Below the pieces are notes generated by a model. The model was given only the letters and a program-made list of their open reading frames with translations, was not told the origin of the DNA and did not search any database. This document shows positions 37,163 through 46,609 of a stretch of 64,000 bases of DNA, one piece after another. Source of the DNA: Acidiphilium iwatense (GTDB lineage Bacteria > Pseudomonadota > Alphaproteobacteria > Acetobacterales > Acetobacteraceae); assembly GCF_021556475.1 (NCBI RefSeq), contig NZ_JAKGBZ010000014.1:34617-98616 (forward strand). The letters run 5' to 3'. The stretch's first letter is position 1; each line of letters starts with the position of its first letter. The position numbers and the translations under genes are program-made.

Positions 37163-38271
37163 GCGATATCTCGCTCGCTTCACGACTGCAGGCGGCCATC
37201 GCGCGCCGTACCCAGGCCAAGCCGGTTTCCTTCTTCGAGTTCTGGCCGGGCGCCGTGTTCTACGCCCCGGTCGCACTGTTCTGGATCGCCCAGGCGCTGC
37301 GCCATCGCAGCCTGACCCTGCCCGCCCTGGCCAACCCGCGGATCGAAGCCGGTGGCATCTGCGGCGAATCGAAGAACGACATTCTCGATCTCGCCGGGGC
37401 CGAGGCGCGGCGCTGGATCGCGCCCTATATCGGCATCACCACCCAGGGTCTCGCCACCGACGCCGATCTTGCGATGGCCGAGGCGGCGATGGCCGAAGCG
37501 GGCCTCGCCTATCCGGTCGTCGCCAAGCCGGACATGAGCTGCAACGGCGCCGGCGTCCGACTGGTGGAAACCAGTGCCGATCTCGCCCGCTACCTCGCCG
37601 AATTTCCCCGCGCCACCCGCCTGCAGTTGCAGGCGCTGGTGCCGCACGAGGGTGAGGCCGGGATTTTCTACATCCGCCACCCGGACGAGACGCGCGGGCG
37701 GATCACCTCGGTCACCCTGAAATACGCCCCGATGGTGACGGGAGACGGGCGCTCGCGCATTCGTGACCTGATCGCCGCCGATGCGCGGCTCAACTCGGTG
37801 TCGCATCTGCTGCTGCCCAAGCTCGGCGCCCAGGCGGCGCGTATCCCGGCGCAGGGCGAGCGGGCCCGGCTGGTATTCGTCGGCAATCATTGCCGGGGCT
37901 CGACCTTCAAGGACGGGCGGCATCTGATCACCCAGGCGCTGACCGACCGGATCGACGCGATCGCCCGCGACATTCCCGAGTTCCATTTCGGCCGGTTCGA
38001 TCTGCGCTTTGCATCGCCCAACGCGTTGCGCCGGGGCGAGGATTTCAGCATCATCGAGGTCAACGGCGCGGGATCGGAAGCGACCCATATCTGGGACCCG
38101 GAAACCTCGATCGTCGAAGCTTACCGCACCCAGTTCTTCCACTACGGCACCGCGTTCCGGATCGGCGCCGCGATGCGCAAGCGCGGCACCCCGCGCTACG
38201 GCGCCTGGCGCCTGTTCGGCATATGGCAACGCCAGAAGGCGCTGATGGCGCAATACCCCACGAACGACTGA
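37159..38271 (+). CDS. ATP-grasp domain protein, substrate unknown
   Basis: A 370-residue protein. Central and C-terminal parts resemble ATP-grasp ligases: YPVVAKPDMSCNGAGVRLV as the lysine strand and glycine loop, and GRFDLRFASPNAL with DFSIIEVNGAGSEATHIWD, which carries the Mg-binding E and N. The N-terminus has a hydrophobic stretch (about 23-45, FFEFWPGAVFYAPVALFWIA). An acyl-phosphate amide-ligase reaction is expected from the fold. Translational coupling to dedA suggests work on an envelope precursor. It is not ddl by sequence look. Confidence 0.78.
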   Translation: MSDISLASRLQAAIARRTQAKPVSFFEFWPGAVFYAPVALFWIAQALRHRSLTLPALANPRIEAGGICGESKNDILDLAGAEARRWIAPYIGITTQGLATDADLAMAEAAMAEAGLAYPVVAKPDMSCNGAGVRLVETSADLARYLAEFPRATRLQLQALVPHEGEAGIFYIRHPDETRGRITSVTLKYAPMVTGDGRSRIRDLIAADARLNSVSHLLLPKLGAQAARIPAQGERARLVFVGNHCRGSTFKDGRHLITQALTDRIDAIARDIPEFHFGRFDLRFASPNALRRGEDFSIIEVNGAGSEATHIWDPETSIVEAYRTQFFHYGTAFRIGAAMRKRGTPRYGAWRLFGIWQRQKALMAQYPTND

Positions 38272-38285
38272 ACGCGGTGGATACG

Positions 38286-40085
38286 ATGCCCTGCCCATGC
38301 GGTTCGGGATTGCGGCGTCAGCGCTGCTGCAGCCTCGACCTCGCGACGCTGAGCCCGCCGGATGCGACGGCGCCGGTCAAACCCCTGCTCGAACAGGCCG
38401 AAGCGGCGCTCGCCGACAACGACGCGGCCAGGGCGGAACAGGCTCTGCTCGCCGCGCTCGAACTCGCGCCGGGGCGGGAGGACGCTCTGTTCGCCCTGCA
38501 CCGGCTGCTGCGCCAGCAAGGCAAGCTCGGCGCTGCCGAGACGCTGCTGCGCCGCATGGTCGCGATCAACCCGAATAACTTCATCCCGACCAACGAGCTT
38601 ACCCTGATGCTACTCGCCCGCGGCGCGCTGGCCGAGGCCGAGATCCATGCCCGCAACGCCGTGCGCATCGCGCCGCGCAGCGCCCAGGCGCACAACCTGA
38701 TGGGCCTGGTGATGACCGAGGCGAACCGGCCGCTGATCGGCGAATACCATTACCGCGAAGTGCTGCGCCTGCTGGAGCGCGACGATGCGGTCACCCTCGC
38801 CAATCTCGCCTGGAACCTGAAAACCCAGGGCCGGATCGCGGAGGCCCGCACGCTCTATGTCAAATCGGTCAAGCTCAATCCCGGCGTGCTGCAAACCACT
38901 TTGGGCTGGGCGCGCACCGAAGAAGCCGACCGTAAATTCGACCGAGCGCTGAAACTGATCGACGGCGCCGAGGCGCTGGCCCCGAACAATCCCGGCGTGT
39001 CGCTCACCAGGGCGACGATTCTCGCCCGCAAGGGCGAGACCGAGGCGGCACTGGCGAAACTCGACGCGCTCGGCCAGGGCGGCACGCTCGGTCCCGCCGA
39101 GCTTTCGGAAAAAGGCCGGCTGCTCGACCGGCTCGGCCGCTACGACGAGGCTTTCGCCGCCTTCGACGCTGGCAAGAAACGCGCCATCGAACTCGGCGCC
39201 CGCCGCTATCTGGACGATGCGGCCGCCGATCTCGCGAACCGGCTGCGCGCCTTCTTCACCGAACGGCGCCTGACCACCCTGCCGCGCGCCGCCATCCGCA
39301 CCGATATGCCGCAGCCGATTTTCATCGTCGGCTTTCCCCGCTCGGGCACCACGCTGATCGAGCAGACGCTCTCGGTGCATCCGCGCATCGCCGCCGGCGA
39401 CGAACTACCCACCATCAACGACTCGACACAACTGATCCCGCGCCTGTTCGCGAGCCCGCTGGTCTATCCCGACGCGCTTGCCGAGCTTTGGATGGGCGAC
39501 CAGCGCGAAGGGCTCGACCTGCTGCGCGACCATTACCTCGCGCGCGTCCGTCAGGCCGGCATCCTGCGCGACGGTGCGACCTGGTTCACCGACAAGATGC
39601 CGCTGAACGAAACCCATCTCGGCCTGATCCATCTGATGTTCCCGCAGGCGCCGATCATCCACCTGCTGCGCCACCCGTTCGATGTCGTTCTCTCGGTCTA
39701 TTCCAACCATCTGACCCACGGGTTCTTCTGCGCCGCCGAACTGGAGACCGCCGCGAAACACTACGCGCTCACCGCCGGGCTGATCGCGCATTATCGCGAG
39801 AATATTCCTGCACTCCGCTACCGCGCGGTGCGCTACGAGGACGTGGTCGATCACCAGGAACACGAAATCCGGGGATTGCTCGATTTCATCGGCGAGGAAT
39901 TCGACCCGGCCTGCCTGCAATTCGAGAAGAACCAGCGCTACGCCCGCACCGCGAGCTATGCCCAGGTCACTGAAAAACTCTACGACCGCTCGCGCTACCG
40001 CTATCGCAACTATCGCGGTCATCTCGAACCCATCGTGCCGATCCTTGCGCCGATCATCGAACGCCTGGGCTACACCATCGAGTGA
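38286..40085 (+). CDS. TPR-repeat sulfotransferase with N-terminal SEC-C zinc motif
   Basis: A 599-residue three-part protein. The N-terminal SEC-C-like zinc motif reads MPCPCGSGLRRQRCC. About eight TPR-like helical pairs follow (about 30-330). A sulfotransferase domain starts with the 5'-PSB loop FIVGFPRSGTTLIEQTLS (about 345) and continues with the 3'-phosphate-binding region HLLRHPFDVVLSVYSNHL. The family uses PAPS to sulfate tyrosines, sugars or lipids. The ATG at 38286 is chosen; a GTG three codons earlier is possible. Spacing of 14 bp from the ATP-grasp gene supports one operon. Confidence 0.85.
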   Translation: MPCPCGSGLRRQRCCSLDLATLSPPDATAPVKPLLEQAEAALADNDAARAEQALLAALELAPGREDALFALHRLLRQQGKLGAAETLLRRMVAINPNNFIPTNELTLMLLARGALAEAEIHARNAVRIAPRSAQAHNLMGLVMTEANRPLIGEYHYREVLRLLERDDAVTLANLAWNLKTQGRIAEARTLYVKSVKLNPGVLQTTLGWARTEEADRKFDRALKLIDGAEALAPNNPGVSLTRATILARKGETEAALAKLDALGQGGTLGPAELSEKGRLLDRLGRYDEAFAAFDAGKKRAIELGARRYLDDAAADLANRLRAFFTERRLTTLPRAAIRTDMPQPIFIVGFPRSGTTLIEQTLSVHPRIAAGDELPTINDSTQLIPRLFASPLVYPDALAELWMGDQREGLDLLRDHYLARVRQAGILRDGATWFTDKMPLNETHLGLIHLMFPQAPIIHLLRHPFDVVLSVYSNHLTHGFFCAAELETAAKHYALTAGLIAHYRENIPALRYRAVRYEDVVDHQEHEIRGLLDFIGEEFDPACLQFEKNQRYARTASYAQVTEKLYDRSRYRYRNYRGHLEPIVPILAPIIERLGYTIE

Positions 40086-40129
40086 TACGACATCGCGCAA
40101 GTCAAAACTTTTCGCACACCTGTCATTTT

Positions 40130-40687
40130 TCACACAGGCCGGTCTTGATTCCGTCTCTCACCACGGCTCCGCCATCCGCACGGATCTTCGGCATGCCAAC
40201 GGGCGCTACGGTTGCGGGTTTTGTCATAGAAAAACAACCCGCACTCGCGCCGCAAGCATCTCTTGAGGCGTGTCGGATCACATGCCTCCAATTCATCGAG
40301 ACACATGCCGACAAGTAATTCTACAAAGCTATCGCAAACAGCGGTCTCGATCGTCAACTCCGCCGAGATGCGCCGTATGCTCAGGGCACGTTCAGCCTCC
40401 TGATTGACAACCGCGAGCGCGGCTGACGATGCCGTTCCATTGATGAAAGCCGTCAGAATTTCAAACAAAGCATCACGCCAGCACACCATTCGCGCCAGAT
40501 CGCCCTGTGAGACGGTCACTTTCTCGGCGGCCAGCCAGACGGAGGCAAATCTGATGAATGCCTCGATATCACGAAAAGGATCGTCCAGCCGCCTCTCGCG
40601 TGAGCCTGCCGGTTTGCGCGCAATCGCCGAGTTCGCGATCGTCAGTGTCAGGGTTGGAGTGTTGCCGATCAGCTTGGGTGGGCTCAT
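40130..40687 (-). CDS. CGNR-type zinc-finger/ABATE-like regulator, divergent
   Basis: A 185-residue protein. The C-terminal segment RLKRCLRRECGLFFYDKTRNR followed by SARWHAEDPCGWR aligns with the CGNR zinc finger of ABATE-domain regulators. The third cysteine is a histidine here, and the name-giving CGNR reads CGWR. The N-terminal half is the weakly conserved helical ABATE region. It is the second gene of a two-gene operon with a monooxygenase-fold protein, and both are less GC-rich than the neighbours, hinting at transfer. It could regulate the operon. Confidence 0.7.
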   Translation of the reverse strand: MSPPKLIGNTPTLTLTIANSAIARKPAGSRERRLDDPFRDIEAFIRFASVWLAAEKVTVSQGDLARMVCWRDALFEILTAFINGTASSAALAVVNQEAERALSIRRISAELTIETAVCDSFVELLVGMCLDELEACDPTRLKRCLRRECGLFFYDKTRNRSARWHAEDPCGWRSRGERRNQDRPV

Positions 40688-40974
40688 GGAAGTTCGGAGA
40701 GGACTATCCGCATGCGAGCCTCGGCCAGCAATGGTGCGAGTTGCCGGACCGGCTCCGCATCCGCGTACAAATCTCGCACGCGATCGGCTTCCTCTCGGCT
40801 AACCCAGTCGCTGACCACGACATAATGCCCGCAATGATCGATGTCCTCGAACAGGCGATGCCCGGCGTAGCCGGCAAACATGGTGCGCATATCCATCCAG
40901 ATCTTACGGATGATCGCCAAGCCTTCGTCTGCCGCCTCTGGCGTCACGCGCATGTCCCAAATCACGGTAACCAT
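40684..40974 (-). CDS. Antibiotic biosynthesis monooxygenase (ABM) domain protein
   Basis: A 96-residue dimeric alpha/beta-barrel type protein. VTVIWDMRVTPEAADEGLAIIRKIW opens the fold, GHRLFEDIDHCGHYVVVSDWVSREEADR is the second strand-helix unit, and RMRIVLSEL closes it. ABM proteins are quinol or heme monooxygenases or structural relatives; activity is not predictable here. The ATG at 40974 has AGGAG 8 nt upstream. Its stop overlaps the CGNR start (ATGA). Confidence 0.78.
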   Translation of the reverse strand: MVTVIWDMRVTPEAADEGLAIIRKIWMDMRTMFAGYAGHRLFEDIDHCGHYVVVSDWVSREEADRVRDLYADAEPVRQLAPLLAEARMRIVLSELP

Positions 40975-40988
40975 ACATGAGCTCCTAC

Positions 40989-41028
40989 CATTCAACACGG
41001 TCTATTTTAGAATAGTCCGTGTTGAATG
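40989..41028 (-). promoter_or_regulatory. 40-bp near-perfect palindromic operator
   Basis: CATTCAACACGG at 40989-41000 is exactly complementary to CCGTGTTGAATG at 41017-41028. The inner CTATT/AATAG arms (41002-41006 and 41011-41015) continue the symmetry, broken only by T at 41001 and 41016. It ends 15 bp upstream of the ABM start and contains an AT-rich -10-like sequence on the minus strand, so a repressor bound here would block the promoter. Confidence 0.75.
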
Positions 41029-41099
41029 CAAGCCCGTCACACGCATCCGTGAACAGACGACGAGATGCTCGCGGCAACCGCTCCATTCGTCTGGCTATT

Positions 41100-42188
41100 T
41101 TATTTCCCGAACACAACCACGCTTTCCAGATGCGCGGAGGCGGGAAACTGGTCGATCGGCGCCGCAGCAACCACCCGATACCCCGCCTGCCGGAGCAATT
41201 TCGCTTCGCGCGCCAGGACGTCAGGATTGCAACTGACATAGATCGCGCGCGGAACCTTCGACTCCAGGATGGCTCCGATCTGCGATCCCGCTCCGTCGAA
41301 CGGCGGATCGAGCACCACGCAGGCCGCGCCCGCCAACTCCTTCACGGTCACCGGCCGGCGCGCCAGATCGCGCGCCTCGACGGTGATGCGCCCGGCAAGC
41401 CCGTCCTGGCGCACCCCGGCTTCGAGCGCGGCGCAGGCGGCCTTGTTCCCTTCGACCGCATGAACCCGCGCATGGCCGGCAAGCGCGCCCGTTAGCGTTC
41501 CAACCCCCGCATAAAGTTCGACGATCCATGATTTGCGGGTGAGTTTCCCCGGCAACCCGGCCACCACGGCGGCGCGGATCGCCGCCTCGCCCGCGACGGT
41601 CGGCTGCAGAAACCCGCCCGGCGGCGGAATGACGGTCAACCCACCGAGATCGAGCGTGGGTTCGCGCAGCACCAGAACCGGCTCGTCGCCCAGGCTGATG
41701 CGCAGGAGCGCATGGTCGCGCGCGAAGGCGATCAGCCAGGATCGATCCGCCGCACTCGCGGCACCATCCAGCGCCAGCGACACGTCCAGCCCGTGATCCA
41801 GCGCATTGATCAAAACGCTGCCCGATTTGCGAAACCCAGAGAGTTTCGCGACCAGTTCACGCAAAGGTGCGATCAGCGCCGCGATCGCCGGCAGGGCGAG
41901 CGGGCATTCGGCGATATCGACCACGTCGCGCGATTTCGCCGCGTGCAACCCGAGCCGGACCGCCCCGCCCTGGCGCAGCAGCGCGAAATCGACCCGTCTT
42001 CGCGTGCCCATCGGGATCGCGATCATCTCAGCGACCGGCGCATCGGCAAATCCAGCCCGCGCCAACGCCTCGATCAACCGCTCCCGCTTCGCCGCATGAT
42101 AGATCTGCTCCGGCACGTCCTGCTCGGTGCAGCCGCCGCATATGCCGAAATGCCGGCAGACCGCCGGCACCGTTCCAGTTGATGACAT
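41100..42188 (-). CDS. Class I SAM-dependent RNA methyltransferase (RumA/TrmA/RlmD family)
   Basis: A 362-residue m5U-type RNA methyltransferase. The N-terminal CRHFGICGGC with a later AECPLA supplies the four cysteines of a [4Fe-4S] cluster. The SAM motif is VELYAGVGTLTG (about 242), the DPPF-type motif is VLDPPFDGAG, and the catalytic cysteine is in VSCNPDVLARE. There is no TRAM domain. It modifies a uridine in rRNA or tRNA; which one cannot be told. It is last in the rpoZ-rsh-acpS run. Confidence 0.88.
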   Translation of the reverse strand: MSSTGTVPAVCRHFGICGGCTEQDVPEQIYHAAKRERLIEALARAGFADAPVAEMIAIPMGTRRRVDFALLRQGGAVRLGLHAAKSRDVVDIAECPLALPAIAALIAPLRELVAKLSGFRKSGSVLINALDHGLDVSLALDGAASAADRSWLIAFARDHALLRISLGDEPVLVLREPTLDLGGLTVIPPPGGFLQPTVAGEAAIRAAVVAGLPGKLTRKSWIVELYAGVGTLTGALAGHARVHAVEGNKAACAALEAGVRQDGLAGRITVEARDLARRPVTVKELAGAACVVLDPPFDGAGSQIGAILESKVPRAIYVSCNPDVLAREAKLLRQAGYRVVAAAPIDQFPASAHLESVVVFGK

Positions 42189-42192
42189 GGCG

Positions 42193-42597
42193 TCAGATAT
42201 TCTCCCGCGCCTCGATGATCACATGCGCGTAGGCATATGGATATTCGTCGGTCAGCGACACATGGATGAACGGCACGCGGCCTTCGGGAACCAGCGTCGC
42301 GAGATGCAGCGCCGCCTCGCCGGTCAACGCCATGGTCGGCTGGCCGGAGGGCAGATTGACCACGCCGAGATCGGCGAAAAACACGCCGCGCCGGAACCCG
42401 GTACCCAAAGCCTTCGCGCACGCCTCCTTCGCCGCGAACCGCTTGGCGTAGCTCGACGCACGCTGATGCGCCCGGCGCTCCGCGCGAAACCGCTCGGTCT
42501 CGGTAAAGATGCGCGCGGTGAACCGCTCGCCGAACTTCGCGAGCGTCGCCTCGATGCGCCTGATGTCGCACAGATCCGAGCCGATACCGACGATCAT
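42193..42597 (-). CDS. acpS: Holo-[acyl-carrier-protein] synthase
   Basis: A 134-residue phosphopantetheinyl transferase with the two AcpS motifs: [13 protein letters not shown] at the N-terminus and [13 protein letters not shown] (about 53-65), both carrying Mg ligands. It loads the 4'-phosphopantetheine arm of CoA onto ACP. It follows rsh by 10 bp and precedes the RNA methyltransferase by 4 bp. Confidence 0.95.
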   Translation of the reverse strand: MIVGIGSDLCDIRRIEATLAKFGERFTARIFTETERFRAERRAHQRASSYAKRFAAKEACAKALGTGFRRGVFFADLGVVNLPSGQPTMALTGEAALHLATLVPEGRVPFIHVSLTDEYPYAYAHVIIEARENI

Positions 42598-42607
42598 GAA
42601 ACGGCGA

Positions 42608-44872
42608 TCACGTCCTGGCGCGATCGACCTGGGCGACCCCGCCGGCCGCGCGCAACCCCGCGATCACCTGCGACAGATGCCGCAAATCCCGCACCTCGAT
42701 ATCCATCAGGCATTCGAAAAAATCCTGCTGGCGATGGACGATTTTCAGATTGGCGATGGCGCCGTCCTGCTTGGCCACCGCATTGGCCAGATTGGCCAGC
42801 GTGCTCTGCGCGTTCGACGCGATCACGCTGATCCGCCCGGTGAACGGCCGGTCTCGTCCCGCGCCATCCTTGCCGGCGTCCTTGCCCTGGCCGAGCTGGG
42901 CATAGTCCCAATCTACATCGATGAACCGCTCCGGCGTATTGGCGAAGGTTTCCAGCGTCATGCAATCGCGGGTATGGATCGTCACCCCTTTGCCGGTGGT
43001 GATGATGCCGACGATCTTGTCGCCCGGCAGCGGGTGGCAGCACCCAGCATAATGCACTTCCATCCCCGAAATCAACCCGGTGATCGGCAGGCTGTTCGGC
43101 CGCGCGGGGCTGCGCGCCGGCCGCGCCAGCATCCCCGGCACCATGCGCGGCGCATGGGACTCGCGCAGCTCGGGATAGGCGGCGTGAACCACGTCCCGCG
43201 CCCCGATATTGCCGGTGCCGACCGCGATATAGAGATCGTCCAGGCTCGGCTGCTTCAGCGACTTCAAAGCCGCGTCCAGCACTTTTTCCGATCCGTCCAC
43301 GCCTTCCTGGCGGAACGCGCGGGCAAGCGTCGCCTTGCCCTGGTCGCGGTTCTGCACCCGGAGCTGCCCGGCGAGGAACCGGCGGATGCGCGCGCGCGCC
43401 TTGCCGGTGACGACGAACCGCTCCCACGACGGCGACGGCGTGCCGCCGCGTGCGGTCAGAATCTCCACCTGATCGCCGTTCTGCAGCTCGTAGCGCAGCG
43501 GCATCAGCCGTCCGTTGATCCGCGCCCCCACACAGGTATCGCCGATCTGCGAATGCACCGCATAAGCGAAATCCACCGCCGTCGCCCCACGCGGCAACTG
43601 GATCAGCTGGCCCTTGGGGGTGAAGCAGAAAACCTGATCCTGATACAGCTCCAGCTTGGTGTTCTCGAGAAATTCGTCGGCGGTGGAGTTCTCCAGGATC
43701 TCCAGCAGATCCTGCACCCAACGGAACTGCTTGAGATCGGAAGGCGAAGCATCGTTCTGCTTGTACAGCCAGTGCGCCGCGACCCCGTTTTCCGCGATCG
43801 CGTGCATTTCCGGCGTGCGGATCTGCAACTCGATTTTCTGGTTGCGCGGATGGCGCAGCGTGACACCGGTGTGCAGCGACTGATAGCCGTTGGCCTTCGG
43901 CGTCGAGATATAGTCCTTGAACCGCCCAGCGGTGACCGGAAATGCGGCATGGATCGCCCCCAGCGCGACATAGCATTGCTCGCGGGTCGGAACGACGATG
44001 CGGAACGCCATGATGTCGGACAACTGCTCGAACGCCACGTTGCGCCGCTGCATCTTCTCCCAGATGGAAAAGATCGACTTCTCCCGGCCGGATATATCGA
44101 CGATGTCCACACCAGCGGCGGCGAGAATGCGCAACAGCTCACCGCGCACCTCGTCGATCACGTCGGCACCCTGGCCGCGCAAAAAATTCAGCCGCGCCTG
44201 AATCGATTCATAGGCCTCCGGATCGAGCACCGCGAAGGCGCGGTTCTGCAGCTCGGTCTTGACCCGGTCCATGCCGATCCGCTCGGCGAGCGGCGCATAG
44301 ATCTCCATCGTCTCGCGGGCGATGCGCGCGCGCCGCTCCGGCTCGTGGACGAAATGGATCGTGCGCATATTGTGCAGCCGGTCCGCGAGTTTCACCAGCA
44401 GGACGCGGATGTCCTTGCTCATCGCCAGCACCAGCTTGCGGAAATTCTCCGCCTGCTTGGTCCGGTCCGATTGCAGTTCGAGGCGGGTGAGCTTGGTCAC
44501 GCCATCGACCAGCCCGGCGATCTCGGCGCCGAAACGCGATTGCAGCACGGGCAGGGTGACCCGCGTATCCTCGATCACGTCGTGCAGCAGGGCGGTGACG
44601 ATGCTGCCGCCGTCCAGCCGGTAATCGGCGAGGATGTCGGCCACCGCGAGCGGATGGGTGATATAGGGCTCGCCGTTCTCGCGCGTCTGCGCGGCATGGG
44701 CCTCGGCGGCGAGGCTATAGGCGTCGTCGATGACGGCGGGGTCGATCTTCGGATCGTAGCTGCCAAGCCGGGTCAGCAGCGGCGCCAGCGCCTCGTGCCC
44801 GATAGAGGCCGCACTTCCCTCCGGCGCGAACAAGGGATGGATCGTCGGCATCCCCGCGCGCCGGTCAGGCAT
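42608..44872 (-). CDS. spoT: Bifunctional (p)ppGpp synthetase/hydrolase (RelA/SpoT homologue)
   Basis: A 754-residue RSH protein. The HD hydrolase has ITHPLAVA and [10 protein letters not shown] with the later [12 protein letters not shown]; the synthetase domain has [21 protein letters not shown] and [13 protein letters not shown]; a TGS domain (about 400-460) and a C-terminal ACT domain follow. Both catalytic halves look intact, so it should make and break ppGpp. It lies 15 bp after rpoZ, the usual pairing that joins RNA polymerase omega with the stringent response. Confidence 0.95.
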   Translation of the reverse strand: MPDRRAGMPTIHPLFAPEGSAASIGHEALAPLLTRLGSYDPKIDPAVIDDAYSLAAEAHAAQTRENGEPYITHPLAVADILADYRLDGGSIVTALLHDVIEDTRVTLPVLQSRFGAEIAGLVDGVTKLTRLELQSDRTKQAENFRKLVLAMSKDIRVLLVKLADRLHNMRTIHFVHEPERRARIARETMEIYAPLAERIGMDRVKTELQNRAFAVLDPEAYESIQARLNFLRGQGADVIDEVRGELLRILAAAGVDIVDISGREKSIFSIWEKMQRRNVAFEQLSDIMAFRIVVPTREQCYVALGAIHAAFPVTAGRFKDYISTPKANGYQSLHTGVTLRHPRNQKIELQIRTPEMHAIAENGVAAHWLYKQNDASPSDLKQFRWVQDLLEILENSTADEFLENTKLELYQDQVFCFTPKGQLIQLPRGATAVDFAYAVHSQIGDTCVGARINGRLMPLRYELQNGDQVEILTARGGTPSPSWERFVVTGKARARIRRFLAGQLRVQNRDQGKATLARAFRQEGVDGSEKVLDAALKSLKQPSLDDLYIAVGTGNIGARDVVHAAYPELRESHAPRMVPGMLARPARSPARPNSLPITGLISGMEVHYAGCCHPLPGDKIVGIITTGKGVTIHTRDCMTLETFANTPERFIDVDWDYAQLGQGKDAGKDGAGRDRPFTGRISVIASNAQSTLANLANAVAKQDGAIANLKIVHRQQDFFECLMDIEVRDLRHLSQVIAGLRAAGGVAQVDRART

Positions 44873-44887
44873 GGCCGCCTGCCCTGA

Positions 44888-45298
44888 TCAGCGGCGCGGG
44901 CGGCCACCGCCGAGCTCCGCCTCGATCGCCGCGGCGATATCCTCGGAGGTCATTTCCTCGGACTCGGCGGCGAGCGCGGCTGCTTCCTCCTCGGCGGAGA
45001 CATCCTGCAGACCGAAAATATTCTGGTCGGTCGGGATGAGGTCCTGAACTTCCTCGTCCGCCGGCTCGGGATCGGGCACGCGGGAGAGCGATTTGACCAG
45101 ATCCTGCTCGATCGCGCCGAAATCGATGGTTTCGTCGGCAATCTCGCGCAGGGCGACGACCGGGTTCTTGTCGTTGTCGCGATCGATGGTGATCGAAGCG
45201 CCGCGGGCAAGGTTGCGCGCGCGCTGGGCGGCGAGCAGAACCAGCTCGAATCGGTTGGGGATCTTCTCGATGCAGTCTTCGACGGTGACGCGTGCCAT
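44888..45298 (-). CDS. rpoZ: DNA-directed RNA polymerase subunit omega
   Basis: A 136-residue omega subunit. [29 protein letters not shown] is the family N-terminus, followed by [12 protein letters not shown]. The acidic tail (about 75-130) is longer than in E. coli, as is common in Alphaproteobacteria. It helps assembly and stability of RNA polymerase. It is the first gene of the rpoZ-rsh-acpS-methyltransferase run. Confidence 0.95.
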   Translation of the reverse strand: MARVTVEDCIEKIPNRFELVLLAAQRARNLARGASITIDRDNDKNPVVALREIADETIDFGAIEQDLVKSLSRVPDPEPADEEVQDLIPTDQNIFGLQDVSAEEEAAALAAESEEMTSEDIAAAIEAELGGGRPRR

Positions 45299-45413
45299 CC
45301 GGCCAACTCCAAACTATGCGCCCAATGCTGCGCGCGGTACGACAATCGAAATTGGAATATAGCGTAACCCCCGCTGCGGCGCAACCAATCGGGTTGCACC
45401 GGCAACGCAGCCA

Positions 45414-45929
45414 TCACCATCGGCCGATCGGAGCATCCGAACCGCCCGGCACCGTGTCCAGCAGCGACATCCCCGCCGCGCCGGAGCGAGGATGCACCCA
45501 ATCGGGCGCGACATCAAGCAGCGGGCGCAGCACGAATGCGCGCAGATGCGCACGCGGGTGCGGCAGGATCGGCGGCGGCGCGTCGCGCACCAGGCCGTTC
45601 AGGTCGATCAGGTCAAGGTCGAGGGTGCGGGCAGCATTCGGCACCGACCGCTCACGGCCGAATTCCGCCTCGATCCGGTGCAGCGCCGCCAGAAGCGCCT
45701 CGGGTTCGGCAACGCCGGCAAACCGCGCCACGTCGAACCGCGCCACGCCGTTGCAAAAATCGGGCTGGCTCGCATCGCGCGGCACCGGCGTCGTGCGATA
45801 CCAGGGCGAGACGGCGCGAAATTCGAGCCCCGGCAATGCCCGCACCGCTTCGAGCGCGCGGATGCAGGTATCGCGCGGGCTCGCCCCATCCGGCCCCGGC
45901 AGGTTGGCGCCGATCGCGATCAGGATCAT
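45414..45929 (-). CDS. folK: 2-amino-4-hydroxy-6-hydroxymethyldihydropteridine diphosphokinase
   Basis: A 171-residue HPPK. ILIAIGANLPG opens the protein; SPWYRTTPV, the NGVARFDV substrate strand and the signature PNAARTLDLDLIDLNG with the ATP/Mg-binding aspartates are all present. It transfers pyrophosphate from ATP to the pterin in folate synthesis. The ATG at 45929 has GGGTGG 5 nt upstream and is preferred over a GTG three codons earlier. It stands alone, divergent from the NYN gene. Confidence 0.93.
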   Translation of the reverse strand: MILIAIGANLPGPDGASPRDTCIRALEAVRALPGLEFRAVSPWYRTTPVPRDASQPDFCNGVARFDVARFAGVAEPEALLAALHRIEAEFGRERSVPNAARTLDLDLIDLNGLVRDAPPPILPHPRAHLRAFVLRPLLDVAPDWVHPRSGAAGMSLLDTVPGGSDAPIGRW

Positions 45930-46034
45930 GACGTCCACCCTATACGTTCGTGACGGTTTCGCGTAATCTGAATGTCATTCGTCTATATTCGATTTGAATA
46001 TTTCAAGACGAGAAGCATTCGAAAGGTTTTGGTC

Positions 46035-46607
46035 ATGCGCCTTCTGCCCAATGAAAAAACCGCGCTGTTCATCGACGGCGCCAATCTCTACGCGGCGTCC
46101 CGCGCGGTCGGGTTCGATGTCGATTACCGGCGGCTTCTGGAATTTTTCGGCGGGGTCAACCTGATCCGCGCCTATTACTATTCCGCACTGCTCGATACCG
46201 AGGAATATTCGCCGCTAAAACCGCTGACCGACTGGCTCGCCTATAACGGCTACACGCTGGTCACCAAGCCCGCCAAGGAATTCACCGACGGCTCCGGGCG
46301 CCGCCGCGTGAAAGGCAACATGGATATCGAACTGGCGATCGACATGCTGGAAATGGCTCCGCATATCGACCATGCGATCCTGTTCTCCGGCGATTCCGAT
46401 TTCCGCCGCCTGGTGGAGGCCACTCAGCGCAAGGGCGTGCGGGTGACGGTGGTTTCGACCATCAAGACCACGCCGCCGATGATCGCCGACGAATTGCGCC
46501 GCCAGGCCGACCAGTTCGTCGATCTGTCGGATATCGCCGGCGAATTCACCCGCCGCCAGACCGAGCAGCGCCAGCGCGCCCAGCGCGTCGAGGCCGATCA
46601 GGAATAG
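46035..46607 (+). CDS. NYN-domain (LabA/DUF88) family protein
   Basis: A 190-residue PIN-like NYN domain protein. The metal-binding acidic residues lie in ALFIDGANLY (D14), GNMDIELAIDML and LFSGDSDFRRLVE, a complete set. NYN proteins are predicted RNA nucleases. The ATG at 46035 has GAAAGG 8 nt upstream. It has an AT-rich leader with an inverted repeat (45979-46011) and is followed 2 bp later by a uracil-DNA glycosylase gene. Confidence 0.88.
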   Translation: MRLLPNEKTALFIDGANLYAASRAVGFDVDYRRLLEFFGGVNLIRAYYYSALLDTEEYSPLKPLTDWLAYNGYTLVTKPAKEFTDGSGRRRVKGNMDIELAIDMLEMAPHIDHAILFSGDSDFRRLVEATQRKGVRVTVVSTIKTTPPMIADELRRQADQFVDLSDIAGEFTRRQTEQRQRAQRVEADQE

Positions 46608-46609
46608 GC

